A stretch of DNA of 33,334 nt from an uncultured Pelagibacteraceae bacterium (GTDB taxonomy: Bacteria; Pseudomonadota; Alphaproteobacteria; Pelagibacterales; AG-422-B15): positions 1 to 33,334 of the forward strand of contig CACFYZ010000012.1 of NCBI GenBank assembly GCA_902570675.1. The letters are read 5' to 3'. Position 1 is the first letter of the stretch. Each line of letters begins with the position of its first letter. The position numbers and the translations under genes are program-made. The notes beneath the pieces were generated by a model, which saw only the letters and a program-made list of their open reading frames with translations, was not told the DNA's origin and searched no databases. Shown here in pieces: positions 1 to 8,558 of the stretch.

Positions 1-1
1 G

Positions 2-1210
2 TCTAATAAATTTTATATTACAACGCCTATTTACTATGTGAATGACAGGCCCCACATCGGTCATGCATATACTTCAGTAGCGACAGACTTCATTGCTAGG
101 TATATGGGGCTTAATGGGTATGATGTAAGGTTTCAAACAGGAACAGATGAACATGGTCTAAAAATTCAGAAAGCTGCTGAAGCTAATGGAATAGAACCAT
201 TGCAGTTGTGCAATAAAAACTCTCAAATTTTTAGAGATCTTACAAAGTCTTTAAATTTATCAAATGATGATTTTATAAGAACGACAGAGCAAAGACACAT
301 TAGTGGGGCTTCGTATTTATGGAAAAGACTATATGAAAGAAACCAAATTTACTTAGGAGAATACACTGGATGGTATTCAATAAATGATGAAACCTTCTAT
401 AATGAAAAAGATTTACTAAAGCAAGATGACGGATCTTTTAAAACACTGACTGGTGGTCCGGTTGAATGGATAACAGAAGAGTCGTATTTTTTTAAGCTGT
501 CTGAATGGTCGGATAAATTGCTTAACTTATATAAAAATAACCCTAATTTCATAAGTCCAAAATCAAAAAGAAATGAAGTTATTAAATTTGTAGAGTCTGG
601 ATTAAATGATTTATCGGTATCAAGGACATCTTTTAATTGGGGAATAAAAACACCAAACAATAGTGCTCATATCATGTACGTATGGTTAGATGCATTAACT
701 TGTTATACAAATGGAGTAGATTACTTAAGTGACTCTGAAAATAATTTGAGAGAATTTTGGGGTAACGTTGTTCATATAGTAGGTAAAGATATCTTAAGGC
801 ATCACGCAGTATATTGGCCTGCATTTTTGTTGGCAGCAGATTTAGATTTGCCAACAAAAATATTTGCACACGGATGGTGGACAAACGAAGGAAAAAAAAT
901 TTCAAAGTCACTAGGTAATGTAATTGACCCCATTGAAATAATAAATAAATATGGACTAGATCAATTTAGATATTTTCTATTAAGAGAAGTACCTTTTGGA
1001 AATGACGGTGACTTTTCAAAGAATACCCTTATTAATAGAATTAATAGCGATTTGGTGAATGATCTTGGAAATTTATGTCAAAGATCGCTTACTATGATTG
1101 AAAAGAAACTTGGCTCAATAGTTCCAAAAATAATCAATAAAGGTAATAAAGAGAAGGCTTTAGATCAGTCAATTGATGAATTATTAGTAAAAAGTTCGAA
1201 ATGGTTTTAA
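2..1210 (+). pseudogene. metG: Methionyl-tRNA synthetase, fragment (open at window start, broken at 3' end)
   Basis: Class I aminoacyl-tRNA synthetase that charges tRNA-Met in the cytoplasm. The reading frame is open from base 2 and begins a few residues inside the protein, in the conserved N-terminal strand; GTG at 38 is an internal Val, not a start. The HIGH motif is seen as HIGH in RPHIGHAYT and the KMSKS loop as KISKS near position 900. The catalytic domain and the start of the helical anticodon-binding domain are present. The frame then stops after ...LVKSSKWF, about 100 residues short of the usual length of about 510. The break is at the same spot where tmk, on the other strand, also breaks off. 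In alphaproteobacteria metG normally lies just beyond tmk and holB in the same orientation, so here it is inverted. It is either a real rearrangement or a chimeric join; the full-length gene may exist elsewhere. Confidence 0.9.
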
Positions 1211-1588
1211 ATTTTGAGTCGTTGCTTTTTCAAGATAATTAATCAATTGAAGGTTTACATTTTTTCCCAATCCTTGATAAACTGTTGTTGAGTCGTTAAA
1301 TCGATCACAAAGGACCCAATTACCTTTTTTTAAACTTGGTATTATTATATTCGATACATGTTCTTTTCTCGCGGCAAACAATAAAAGTGTTTCAACAATT
1401 GGATCCCACCTATCTTTGTGTCCTCTTACAAGTAACTTTCTTATTTTTTCAGATTCTTGTGTTCCGCCTGGTTCTCTTGTAACAACAACATTTCCGTAAT
1501 CTGATAATTTTTTTGATAAAAGTTTTATCTGAGTAGATTTTCCTGAACCTTCTCCGCCTTCAAATGTTATAAAGCGTGAGTGAATCAC
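1184..1588 (-). pseudogene. tmk: Thymidylate kinase, 3'-truncated
   Basis: dTMP kinase makes dTDP for DNA synthesis. The P-loop GGEGSGKST lies near residues 11-19, the REPGGT motif near residues 38-43, and the DRF(N)DST..YQG substrate-binding segment near residues 96-106, all typical of bacterial Tmk. The start is GTG at 1588, 3 bases after the dacA stop site, in the usual alphaproteobacterial dacA-tmk order. The protein ends at residue 134 with ...LKPFRTFY, whereas the family runs to about 205-215 residues and continues into the LID region and C-terminal helices. The LID and final third are missing, so this copy should not be functional. Its end overlaps the truncated end of metG by 27 bases, and the expected next gene, holB, is absent. 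Confidence 0.88.
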
Positions 1589-1591
1589 AGG

Positions 1592-2728
1592 TTATATAAA
1601 AAGTCCTAAGATTAAATTATAAATGTAATTGAAAAATCTAATAAAAATATTTGATCTCTTAATATCGTTCGTTGCATAAAGATTGTAAGTTTCTTCTTCT
1701 TCATTTGGAACGGTTACTTTTAGTTGCCCAATTTGTTGGCCTTTAATTATTGGAAATTTTATATTTTCATTAATGACAATATAATATTCCATACTAGATT
1801 TTTTTGCTTTCGGTACAGTTATAATCACATCATCTTTTACACTCAAGGAAGATAAACTTTCATTTGAACCAGGAACTTTAACATCTCCAACAGCTTCATC
1901 TTTTGAAAAAAGCTTTATGTTTGTAAACTCTCTAAATGACCAAGTAATAAGCCTGGAAGAACCTTGAGATCTTTTAGTCTTAGACTCAAATCCATTTGTC
2001 ACTGAAATTACTCTTCTCTCACCATTGAATGCAGATGCAGCTAAACCATATCCTGATGTTGATAAGTGACCTGTTTTCAAGCCATCAACTCCCATATTCT
2101 TATATAACAAAGGATTCCTATTATTTTGTTTTATATCTGACCAAGTAAATTCTGTTTCAGCAAATAAATGATAATATTCAGGATAATTATTTATTAAATA
2201 TTGAGAAAGGATAGCAATGTCGTAAACAGTAGAATAATTATCGTCACTGTGCATTCCGGTAGAATTCGTAAAATTTGTATTAAGCATGCCAATTTCTTTT
2301 GCTTTATCTGTCATCATAAATGCGAAAGACTCCTCTGTACCAGCAATATTTTCAGCAATCACTATACATGCATCGTTACCGGATTGAACAATGATGCCTC
2401 TCAATAAATCTTCGACCCTTATCTCTTTATCCACTTCCACAAACATTGATGAACCTTCCCTTTCTTTCCAAGCGCGTTCCGAAACAAGAAACTTATCATC
2501 TAGTGACAGAGTGCCGTTTGATAACTTTTCAAAAACAATCAGGGTTGTCATTATTTTAGTCATTGAAGCCGGATAAGTTTTTTTATTCATTTCTTTAGCA
2601 AATAATACTTTTCCTGTAGCGGCATCAATCACTACAGCAGTTTCTGCATCAGTATCTATATATGAAGCGTAAGCAATTGATGATAATGATACAATGAGAA
2701 ATGTAAGGATTACTTTTAAAAAAAACAT
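1592..2728 (-). CDS. dacA: D-alanyl-D-alanine carboxypeptidase (PBP5/6 family, peptidase S11)
   Basis: Periplasmic, membrane-anchored penicillin-binding protein that trims the terminal D-Ala from peptidoglycan pentapeptides. A signal peptide covers about residues 1-21 (cleavage after SSIAYA). All three penicillin-binding motifs are present: SxxK as S55-M-T-K58, SxN as S116-G-N118 and KTG as K218-T-G220. After the catalytic domain comes the beta-rich PBP5 C-terminal domain (about residues 280-350), then a hydrophobic C-terminal segment (about 362-378) that would act as the membrane anchor. The length of 378 residues is normal. It sits between rlpA and tmk on the same strand, as in many alphaproteobacteria, and is probably cotranscribed with mltB and rlpA. 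Confidence 0.95.
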   Translation of the reverse strand: MFFLKVILTFLIVSLSSIAYASYIDTDAETAVVIDAATGKVLFAKEMNKKTYPASMTKIMTTLIVFEKLSNGTLSLDDKFLVSERAWKEREGSSMFVEVDKEIRVEDLLRGIIVQSGNDACIVIAENIAGTEESFAFMMTDKAKEIGMLNTNFTNSTGMHSDDNYSTVYDIAILSQYLINNYPEYYHLFAETEFTWSDIKQNNRNPLLYKNMGVDGLKTGHLSTSGYGLAASAFNGERRVISVTNGFESKTKRSQGSSRLITWSFREFTNIKLFSKDEAVGDVKVPGSNESLSSLSVKDDVIITVPKAKKSSMEYYIVINENIKFPIIKGQQIGQLKVTVPNEEEETYNLYATNDIKRSNIFIRFFNYIYNLILGLFI

Positions 2729-2737
2729 AATTATTAT

Positions 2738-3568
2738 TTATATTATAAATATTGATAAATCTTCATATTTCTTAAATGTGTCCTTATTTAGGTCCTTTAA
2801 GAGGCTCTCGGCATCTTTATATGGCCCAATCAATACTCTATACTCATCCTTACCCTGTGAATTTTCTATTTTGACAGTATCTGCATTAAACTTTGATAGA
2901 GTTTTTTCAACAGACCTCGCGCTATCCATAAATGAAAAAGTAGCTATATTTATATAGATTTCCTTATAGGTTTTATTTAATTTACCAGATTCTTTAACCT
3001 TATTAACCTCAACAATATCTTCTTTTTTTATAATAAGAACATCTGATACAGGGGCATCGTTAACCTTTTTTTCTTCTTCAAAAGTATGAACCTTGGATAA
3101 AACAAAAGTTTCATTTGCATTTAATAATTCAATTTTTACAAAAGCTGCGTCCTCTTTCATCTTAATTTTTTTAAAAACACTTGATGATAAATTTACAATA
3201 TTAATATGAGAATATGCTTCACGGTGATTAATTCTCACAATAGCTGAGAGCCCATTCTCTAAATTTGTAACATTTATAATTGACGGTAAAGGTAGGCTTC
3301 TATGTGATCCAGTCAATACATCATGATGAAAATATTCTTGAGTCTTAGTTAAATCACCATTGTTTAATGTTGTTTCAAGTTTAGCAAATCCGATCTCAAT
3401 AAGTTCGTTGTAGTCTTGTGGGTAAAACCATTTTCCATTAACCTGATAAGGTTGTTCAATAATTTTTTTTATTTCCGTAACATTTTGATTTTCAACTATT
3501 GCTGGAATTAAGGACATAGTTGAACAAGAAGTAAATATTAATGTTAGTGTTATAACAAGATATTTCAT
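2738..3568 (-). CDS. rlpA: RlpA-like septal-ring lipoprotein with SPOR domain; catalytic Asp replaced
   Basis: RlpA proteins are outer-membrane lipoproteins with a double-psi beta-barrel domain that cleaves naked glycan strands, followed by a peptidoglycan-binding SPOR domain. Here a lipoprotein-like signal (TLIFTSC, Cys15) is followed by the family opener PYQVNGKWFYP (about 40-50), the segment SHRSLPLPSI..VTNLENG (about 88-106) and a SPOR-like tail (about 205-276). Of the three conserved active-site positions, E78 and H89 align by spacing with the family Glu and His, but the Asp of the RINDRGPF motif is His115 (RINHREAY). The ASWYG segment is also degraded. It may bind glycan without cutting it. 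Its start overlaps the mltB stop by one base (TAATG), showing tight coupling in a mltB-rlpA-dacA operon. Confidence 0.85.
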   Translation of the reverse strand: MKYLVITLTLIFTSCSTMSLIPAIVENQNVTEIKKIIEQPYQVNGKWFYPQDYNELIEIGFAKLETTLNNGDLTKTQEYFHHDVLTGSHRSLPLPSIINVTNLENGLSAIVRINHREAYSHINIVNLSSSVFKKIKMKEDAAFVKIELLNANETFVLSKVHTFEEEKKVNDAPVSDVLIIKKEDIVEVNKVKESGKLNKTYKEIYINIATFSFMDSARSVEKTLSKFNADTVKIENSQGKDEYRVLIGPYKDAESLLKDLNKDTFKKYEDLSIFII

Positions 3569-4569
3569 TAATAGTACTCAATCATATCAGCTAATGTACC
3601 AACTGATATGCCAAAAAATAAAGATCTGTTCCATTGCATAATTACTTTGAAATTTTCATATACTAAGTATTTTCTTCCATCGTCACCTTCAGGATAAATT
3701 AGGTATGCTTGAAGATCTTTATCTGGTAGGCTGCTCATATCTGCCTTCAAAATACCAAGCTCACTCCACTCTCGTAACGATTTAGAAACATCGATTTTTC
3801 TAGCCGATCTAGAAATTAATTCCTCATTTATTTCTCTTGTAACAATAACTTCTCTACCCCAAGTTAGTTCCCTATCCCATCCAGATAAATTGAGATAATT
3901 TGCTGATGATGCAAAAACATCTGGCAGAGTATTCCATATGTCTTTCTTACCATCATTATTATAATCAACTGCAAAGTTTAAAAAACTTGATGGCATAAAT
4001 TGATTTTGACCCATTGCACCAGCCCATGAACCCATCATATCGTGAGAATTTGTATGACCCTCATCAATTATCTTTAATGCGTTAATTAACTCTCTTGTAA
4101 AAAAAACCCTCCGTCTCATATCATATGATAACGTTGTTAATGACCTTATGACGTTAAATGAACCAGTAAATTGACCAAAGCTTGTCTCGATACCCCATAA
4201 TGCTAAAAGAAACCGTGATTGAACTCCATATTTAGAAGAAATGTTTTTAAGCAGTTCATAATTTTCTTTATATAGTTTTTTCCCTTTAATGAGTCTACTT
4301 CTTGGGGTTGTATTGCTTAAATATTCATCCAAAGTAAGAGTAAATTCAGGTTGTGATCTATCTAATTCTAATACTCGGTTATTTAATTCAATATCAATTA
4401 AACTATTATTCACAGTTTCCAGAGAAATCCCCTCATCTAGAGCTAAATTTTTTACATTTATGAGCCATTCATTCAAAGTACCTTGTTCATCTGCTTGCAA
4501 TGATGAAGAATTAAATATAGTAAATATTGCAATTATTTTAAAAAAATTAATTATTTTAAACCTAAGCAT
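3568..4569 (-). CDS. mltB: Lytic murein transglycosylase (MltB/SltB family, GH103)
   Basis: Periplasmic lytic transglycosylase that cleaves the MurNAc-GlcNAc bond of peptidoglycan with formation of 1,6-anhydroMurNAc. Residues 1-26 look like a signal peptide without a lipobox. The catalytic Glu is E128 in LWGIETSFG, followed by family segments GSWAGAMGQNQFMPSSF and DYNNDGKKDIWNT. The length of 333 residues is normal for the SltB1/MltB type lacking a C-terminal peptidoglycan-binding domain. It heads a minus-strand wall-metabolism operon (mltB-rlpA-dacA-tmk). Its ATG lies only 9 bases from the divergent ATG at 4579, so its promoter must lie within the neighbouring coding sequence, or the transcript is leaderless. 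Confidence 0.93.
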   Translation of the reverse strand: MLRFKIINFFKIIAIFTIFNSSSLQADEQGTLNEWLINVKNLALDEGISLETVNNSLIDIELNNRVLELDRSQPEFTLTLDEYLSNTTPRSRLIKGKKLYKENYELLKNISSKYGVQSRFLLALWGIETSFGQFTGSFNVIRSLTTLSYDMRRRVFFTRELINALKIIDEGHTNSHDMMGSWAGAMGQNQFMPSSFLNFAVDYNNDGKKDIWNTLPDVFASSANYLNLSGWDRELTWGREVIVTREINEELISRSARKIDVSKSLREWSELGILKADMSSLPDKDLQAYLIYPEGDDGRKYLVYENFKVIMQWNRSLFFGISVGTLADMIEYY

Positions 4570-4578
4570 ATTATTCTG

Positions 4579-5550
4579 ATGAAAAAAATAAGTTCATTGA
4601 TTGATTTAATTGGTAATACACCAATTGTTCAAGCTAAAAATTTAGATACTGGTAAATGCAATCTTTTTCTTAAAATGGAAAATCTTAATCCAGGTTCTTC
4701 AATAAAAGATAGAGTGGCATTGAAGATCATCGAGGATGCTGAAAGTCAGGGAAAATTGTTTAAAGGTTCTACAGTAATCGAGGCAACAGCTGGCAATACC
4801 GGACTTGGATTAGCTTTGATCGCACTTCTTAAAGGGTATAAATCAAAAGTGGTTATACTGGATAAAATGAACCACAATAAAATATTACATTTAAAATCAC
4901 TTGGTGCTGAAGTTGTTTTAGCTAGAAGTGACGTAGGACCAGAAAGTCCTGAGCACTATGTAAATGTAGCAAAAAAAATAGCTGAAGAAACCCCGAATTC
5001 ATTTATGGCAAATCAGTTTACAAATAAGTCAAATCCGTTGGCCCATGAGTATTCAACTGGTCCTGAAATATTAAGTCAGATGAATAATGATGTAGATGCG
5101 GTTGTTTGTGGTGTAGGAACAGGAGGAACAATTTCTGGTCTTGGAAAATTTTTTGCCGCACACAATCCTCAGACTGAAATGGTGCTTGCTGATCCAAAAG
5201 GGTCAATTGTTAAAGATGCTGTAGAAAACAAGCCTCTCAAAAAAGCTGATTATTCATGGCTAGTTGAGGGTATTGGCGAAGATTTTATTCCTGACACACT
5301 GGACTTAAAATACATTAAAAAAGCCTATGAAGTTACAAATGAAGAGGCTTTTAGTATGATTAGGGAATTAGCACTTAAAGAAGGTATATTGGGTGGATCT
5401 TCTAGCGGAACATTAATATCTGCTGCGATTAAATATTGTAAAGATCAAGAAGTTGAAAAAAATGTTGTAACATTTGTATGTGATAATGGTGAAAAATATT
5501 TAAATACTGCTTATAATGAAGAATGGTTAAAAGAAAAAAATCTGATATAA
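4579..5550 (+). CDS. Cysteine synthase / cystathionine beta-synthase-like PLP enzyme
   Basis: Fold-type II PLP enzyme of the OASS/CBS family. The PLP lysine is K43 in the SSIKDR motif; the substrate-binding loop EATAGNTG lies near 68-75 and the phosphate-binding glycine loop GTGGTISG near 175-182. The protein is 323 residues, the length of the catalytic domain without CBS repeats. On sequence alone it could be a cysteine synthase (O-acetylserine plus sulfide) or a cystathionine beta-synthase (serine plus homocysteine). The directly overlapping downstream cystathionine gamma-lyase-like gene favours the second, as the first step of reverse transsulfuration from methionine to cysteine. That assignment is inference from context. 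Confidence 0.85.
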   Translation: MKKISSLIDLIGNTPIVQAKNLDTGKCNLFLKMENLNPGSSIKDRVALKIIEDAESQGKLFKGSTVIEATAGNTGLGLALIALLKGYKSKVVILDKMNHNKILHLKSLGAEVVLARSDVGPESPEHYVNVAKKIAEETPNSFMANQFTNKSNPLAHEYSTGPEILSQMNNDVDAVVCGVGTGGTISGLGKFFAAHNPQTEMVLADPKGSIVKDAVENKPLKKADYSWLVEGIGEDFIPDTLDLKYIKKAYEVTNEEAFSMIRELALKEGILGGSSSGTLISAAIKYCKDQEVEKNVVTFVCDNGEKYLNTAYNEEWLKEKNLI

Positions 5551-6689
5551 AGAAAATCAATCAATTTGATACTCTTTCAGTACATGCTGGTGTAAAACCG
5601 GATCCTTTAACTGGAGCAGTCATGACACCTATTTATGCGACTTCAACATATGCTCATAATAAGCCGGGATTGCATCAAGGTTATGAGTATTCAAGAAGTC
5701 AAAATCCTACACGTGAAGTTTTAGAAAAGTCACTAGCTGAGATTGAATCTGGCTTTAGAGCATTTGCTTTTGCATCAGGTGTAGCGGCTCAAACAGCAGT
5801 TTTAGATCTACTGAAACCAGGTGATCATGTCATTGCTTTTGATGATCTCTATGGAGGCACTTTTAGGCTATTTAATGAAATTAAAGCTAAGTCATCCGGC
5901 ATAGAATTTACTTTTCTTGATCTTAATACAAATTTTACTAAGGAAATTAAAAGTAACACTAAAATGATATGGATTGAAACGCCAACAAACCCACTATTAA
6001 AAATAACTGATTTAAAAAGAATTGTACGTATTGCTCGTAAAAATAAACTTTTAACAGTTTGTGATAACACATTTGCAACTCCTTATAATCAAAGGCCTTT
6101 AGAACATGGAATAGATATTGTTAATCACTCTACTACAAAATATATTAATGGGCATTCAGATGTCATTGGCGGCGCTTTAATAATTGGGAAGAACAAGAAG
6201 CTTGAAAAAAAACTTTCGTTAATTCAAAATTCCACTGGGGCCGTACCAAGCCCATTTGATTGCTTCCTTACATTAAGAGGAATTAAGACATTGGCATTAA
6301 GAATGAAAAAACATAACGAAAATGGAATAAAAGTTGCTCGTTTTTTAAGAGCTCATAAAAAAACTTTAAATGTAACATATCCGGGTTTGCCTAATCATAA
6401 ACAAAAAGATATTGCTAAAAAACAAATGACTGGATATGGAGGCATGATTACATTCATCTTTGATGGAAATATGAGCGATATATCGAAATTTATGCGTAAA
6501 CTAAAGATATTTACTATAGCTGAGAGCTTAGGGGGGGTTGAATCTCTAATAGAGTCGCCCGCACTAATGACACACGCTTACTTAGGAGACAAGTCGTTTA
6601 ATCAAGTGCCCAAAAAATTAGTCCGTCTATCGGTTGGCATTGAAGACAGTGAAGATCTAATTGAAGACTTAAACCAAGCACTTAAATAA
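5523..6689 (+). CDS. Cystathionine gamma-lyase / gamma-synthase-like (Cys/Met metabolism PLP enzyme)
   Basis: Fold-type I PLP enzyme of the Cys/Met metabolism family. Seen are the N-terminal TLSVHAG (about 17-23), the YSRSQNPT segment (about 56-63) that binds the cofactor phosphate of the neighbouring subunit, the YGGTFRLF loop, and the PLP lysine K206 in HSTTKYINGH. The length of 388 residues is normal. The ATG at 5523 lies inside the upstream CBS-like gene, giving a 28-base overlap and suggesting translational coupling. With that partner the likely role is cleavage of cystathionine to cysteine, 2-oxobutanoate and ammonia. A cystathionine gamma-synthase or homocysteine-forming enzyme cannot be excluded from motifs alone. 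Confidence 0.88.
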   Translation: MVKRKKSDIKKINQFDTLSVHAGVKPDPLTGAVMTPIYATSTYAHNKPGLHQGYEYSRSQNPTREVLEKSLAEIESGFRAFAFASGVAAQTAVLDLLKPGDHVIAFDDLYGGTFRLFNEIKAKSSGIEFTFLDLNTNFTKEIKSNTKMIWIETPTNPLLKITDLKRIVRIARKNKLLTVCDNTFATPYNQRPLEHGIDIVNHSTTKYINGHSDVIGGALIIGKNKKLEKKLSLIQNSTGAVPSPFDCFLTLRGIKTLALRMKKHNENGIKVARFLRAHKKTLNVTYPGLPNHKQKDIAKKQMTGYGGMITFIFDGNMSDISKFMRKLKIFTIAESLGGVESLIESPALMTHAYLGDKSFNQVPKKLVRLSVGIEDSEDLIEDLNQALK

Positions 6690-6716
6690 TTCTAAAAATA
6701 CTTTAACTAATAATCA

Positions 6717-6851
6717 TTAATTATTGTTTTTGTTATATTTTTTAAAATATTGAAATACGTATGCTCCAATAATCAAAATGATTATGATTGCTGAAAATGC
6801 ATAAAATAAAAGTGATAAATCCTGCAATAATAAAATAAAATAATCTATCAC
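6717..6851 (-). CDS. Possible 44-residue single-pass membrane peptide (GTG start)
   Basis: Small frame in the gap between the transsulfuration genes and the reductase at 6976. It opens with GTG, encodes about 44 residues with one long hydrophobic stretch (LLFYAFSAIIIILIIGAYVF) and ends in a basic, Asn/Lys-rich tail (QYFKKYNKNNN). This gives the look of a single transmembrane helix with a cytoplasmic positive tail. It begins 2 bases beyond the stop of a second tiny ORF (6853-6936) on the same strand. No Shine-Dalgarno is visible and no family is recognised. In AT-rich DNA a hydrophobic short frame can arise by chance, so confidence is modest. Confidence 0.35.
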   Translation of the reverse strand: MIDYFILLLQDLSLLFYAFSAIIIILIIGAYVFQYFKKYNKNNN

Positions 6852-6852
6852 A

Positions 6853-6936
6853 TTAAGCAAAAATCAGTGTTAATGCCCAATAAAGTAGATATAAAAAAGA
6901 TATTGTAACAAGACCTCCTATAATCCAATCTAACAT
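6853..6936 (-). CDS. Possible 27-residue membrane peptide
   Basis: ATG-initiated frame of 27 residues that starts MLDWIIGGLV and is hydrophobic to its end (...LTLIFA). It resembles in general character the tiny single-helix subunits of transporters (KdpF-like in size and layout), but no kdpA or other partner gene lies nearby, so no function is assigned. It is followed after one base by the GTG of the 44-residue frame, giving a two-peptide layout. It has no clear ribosome-binding site; the upstream bases are almost pure A/T, compatible with a leaderless start. The pair accounts for most of the otherwise empty 6690-6975 interval. Confidence 0.35.
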   Translation of the reverse strand: MLDWIIGGLVTISFLYLLYWALTLIFA

Positions 6937-6975
6937 AATATAAATTTAACATAATTATTAAAATTTAATAGATAT

Positions 6976-8166
6976 ATGAACAGAGAATATGATTTGATAT
7001 TGTATGGAGCATCCGGTTTTACAGGTAGGCTGGCGGTAGAATACCTCGATGAAAACTATCCAAATATTAAATGGGCAATTGCTGGACGGAATCAAGAAAA
7101 GCTCAGAGTTATTTCCGATAATTGCAAGAGTAAACCGGATATCTTTGTCGCTGATAGCCAAGATCTACTAAAATTATTAGAAATTGTATCAAAAACGAAA
7201 GTAATAGCATCCCTTGCCGGCCCTTTTAACAAATATAGTGATAATTTAGTAAAGCAATGTATTGAGGCGAACACTCACTACTTAGACATCACAGGTGAAA
7301 ATATATGGGTTCGTGATCTAATAGATAAGTATCACGATATAGCGGAGAAAAATAAAATTAAGATCGTGCCTTCATGTGGTTATGACTCAATACCATCTGA
7401 TATGGGTTGTTTTTATTTGCAAAGAAACGTTAATCAAGAAATTAAGAGAATAGATGGCTACCATCGTGCTAAAGGCGGTGTAAGTGGCGGAACAATTGAA
7501 AGCGCTTTTTCGATGAGAAATTACAAAAGTAAGTATTCTATGGGCCATCCTTTTCTTTTAAATTCAAAGGAATTTATTAAAACACAAGATCTAGCTGACA
7601 ATAAAGATCGTTTTAAAATAAAATACATAAAAGATCTTAAAATCTGGTCTGCACCATTTGTAATGGCAATAGCAAATACACGCGTTGTCAGAAGAAGTAA
7701 TGAGATACATGAAAAAAATCAAGCTGGCTATGGCAATGAGTTTAAGTATCAGGAGTACATGATGACAGAGAAGTATAGCTCAGCATTATTAGTAACAGGC
7801 GGTTTGGTGGTATTAGGACTTATGTTAATAAGCCCGATTAATGGACTATTTAGAAAGTTATTTACCAAGCCAGGTAACGGACCAAATAAAAAAACAAGAG
7901 AGAATGGTTGGTTTGAGAGCATCTTTATTGGTGAAAATATGAAAAATGAAAAGTTTAAACTAAGAATATTCGGAAAAGGTGATCCAGGATATAAGTCTAC
8001 TGCAAAATTAATTTGTGAATCAGCTCTATGTATAGCTTTAAGCGATAGAGATTTACCAGGAACAAATATCGGTGGTGTCTTAACCACATCGACTGCGCTA
8101 GGGCATTCTTTGATAGATAGATTAAAAAATGCAAATATTGAGTTTGAAGGACCTCATCCTATATAG
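6976..8166 (+). CDS. Saccharopine dehydrogenase-like NAD(P)-dependent oxidoreductase
   Basis: Member of the saccharopine-dehydrogenase-like family (Rossmann fold, as in SCCPDH and mycobacterial trans-acting enoyl reductases). The dinucleotide-binding glycine motif GASGFTG is at residues 10-16, followed by AGRNQEKL near 36-43, a common family position. The middle holds CGYDSIPSDMG (about 133-143) and a hydrophobic stretch near 265-282 that may be a membrane-associated segment. The length of 396 residues is normal for the bacterial group, whose substrates are mostly unknown; a lipid or isoprenoid substrate is sometimes proposed. Lysine biosynthesis is unlikely since no lysine genes are nearby. 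Confidence 0.8.
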   Translation: MNREYDLILYGASGFTGRLAVEYLDENYPNIKWAIAGRNQEKLRVISDNCKSKPDIFVADSQDLLKLLEIVSKTKVIASLAGPFNKYSDNLVKQCIEANTHYLDITGENIWVRDLIDKYHDIAEKNKIKIVPSCGYDSIPSDMGCFYLQRNVNQEIKRIDGYHRAKGGVSGGTIESAFSMRNYKSKYSMGHPFLLNSKEFIKTQDLADNKDRFKIKYIKDLKIWSAPFVMAIANTRVVRRSNEIHEKNQAGYGNEFKYQEYMMTEKYSSALLVTGGLVVLGLMLISPINGLFRKLFTKPGNGPNKKTRENGWFESIFIGENMKNEKFKLRIFGKGDPGYKSTAKLICESALCIALSDRDLPGTNIGGVLTTSTALGHSLIDRLKNANIEFEGPHPI

Positions 8167-8274
8167 TTTTGTGCCAAAACGGCTATAAACTAAGAAATAT
8201 TTAGTATTACATTCTCCTCTTTATAGTTCATAATAATATCAATATCTAAAACTTTTTTATAACCAGAGATTAAC

Positions 8275-8556
8275 ATGGTACAAAGTGTTACGGGCGAATT
8301 TATAATGCCAAATGAGACAAGATCAGATAATCCCTCTAATATCGAAGATGAAGTTGTTAACAAAATTAAAGAATTGTCTAAATTAAGAAAAGAAATCGCA
8401 CTGGATTTAAAACATATTGCTTCAAAAACAAAAATATCTACTAATCAATTAAAAAATATTGAGTCATTTAAATTTGAAAAATTACCGCCTCATCCTATGA
8501 GATCAGCGTTTATAAACCAATATTGCTCTATCATAGAACAAGCGCACAAGAAATAA
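8275..8556 (+). CDS. Small RodZ-type helix-turn-helix protein
   Basis: A 93-residue soluble protein. Residues about 35-85 match the HTH_25/RodZ N-terminal pattern: L..LRKE..L.L..IA.KTKIS..QL..IE...FE.LP.....R.FI..Y. The proline-containing turn followed by an Arg and Tyr in the last helix is typical. RodZ would continue into a membrane helix and periplasmic domain; here the protein ends after the HTH, so it is a stand-alone version. It may be a DNA-binding or protein-binding module; which one is not decidable here. ATG at 8275 and the in-frame ATG at 8305 are both possible starts, since neither has a strong Shine-Dalgarno and the first 25 residues are not conserved-looking. Confidence 0.65.
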   Translation: MVQSVTGEFIMPNETRSDNPSNIEDEVVNKIKELSKLRKEIALDLKHIASKTKISTNQLKNIESFKFEKLPPHPMRSAFINQYCSIIEQAHKK

Positions 8557-8558
8557 TT

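Noticed and set aside
6853..6936. KdpF identity for the 27-residue ORF
   Set aside because: Size and hydrophobic layout are similar, but no kdpA, kdpB or kdpC genes are near and the sequence match is not specific.
8167..8274. Possible regulatory hairpin before the HTH gene
   Set aside because: Only 3-bp pairing is found (GCC/GGC), too weak to call.
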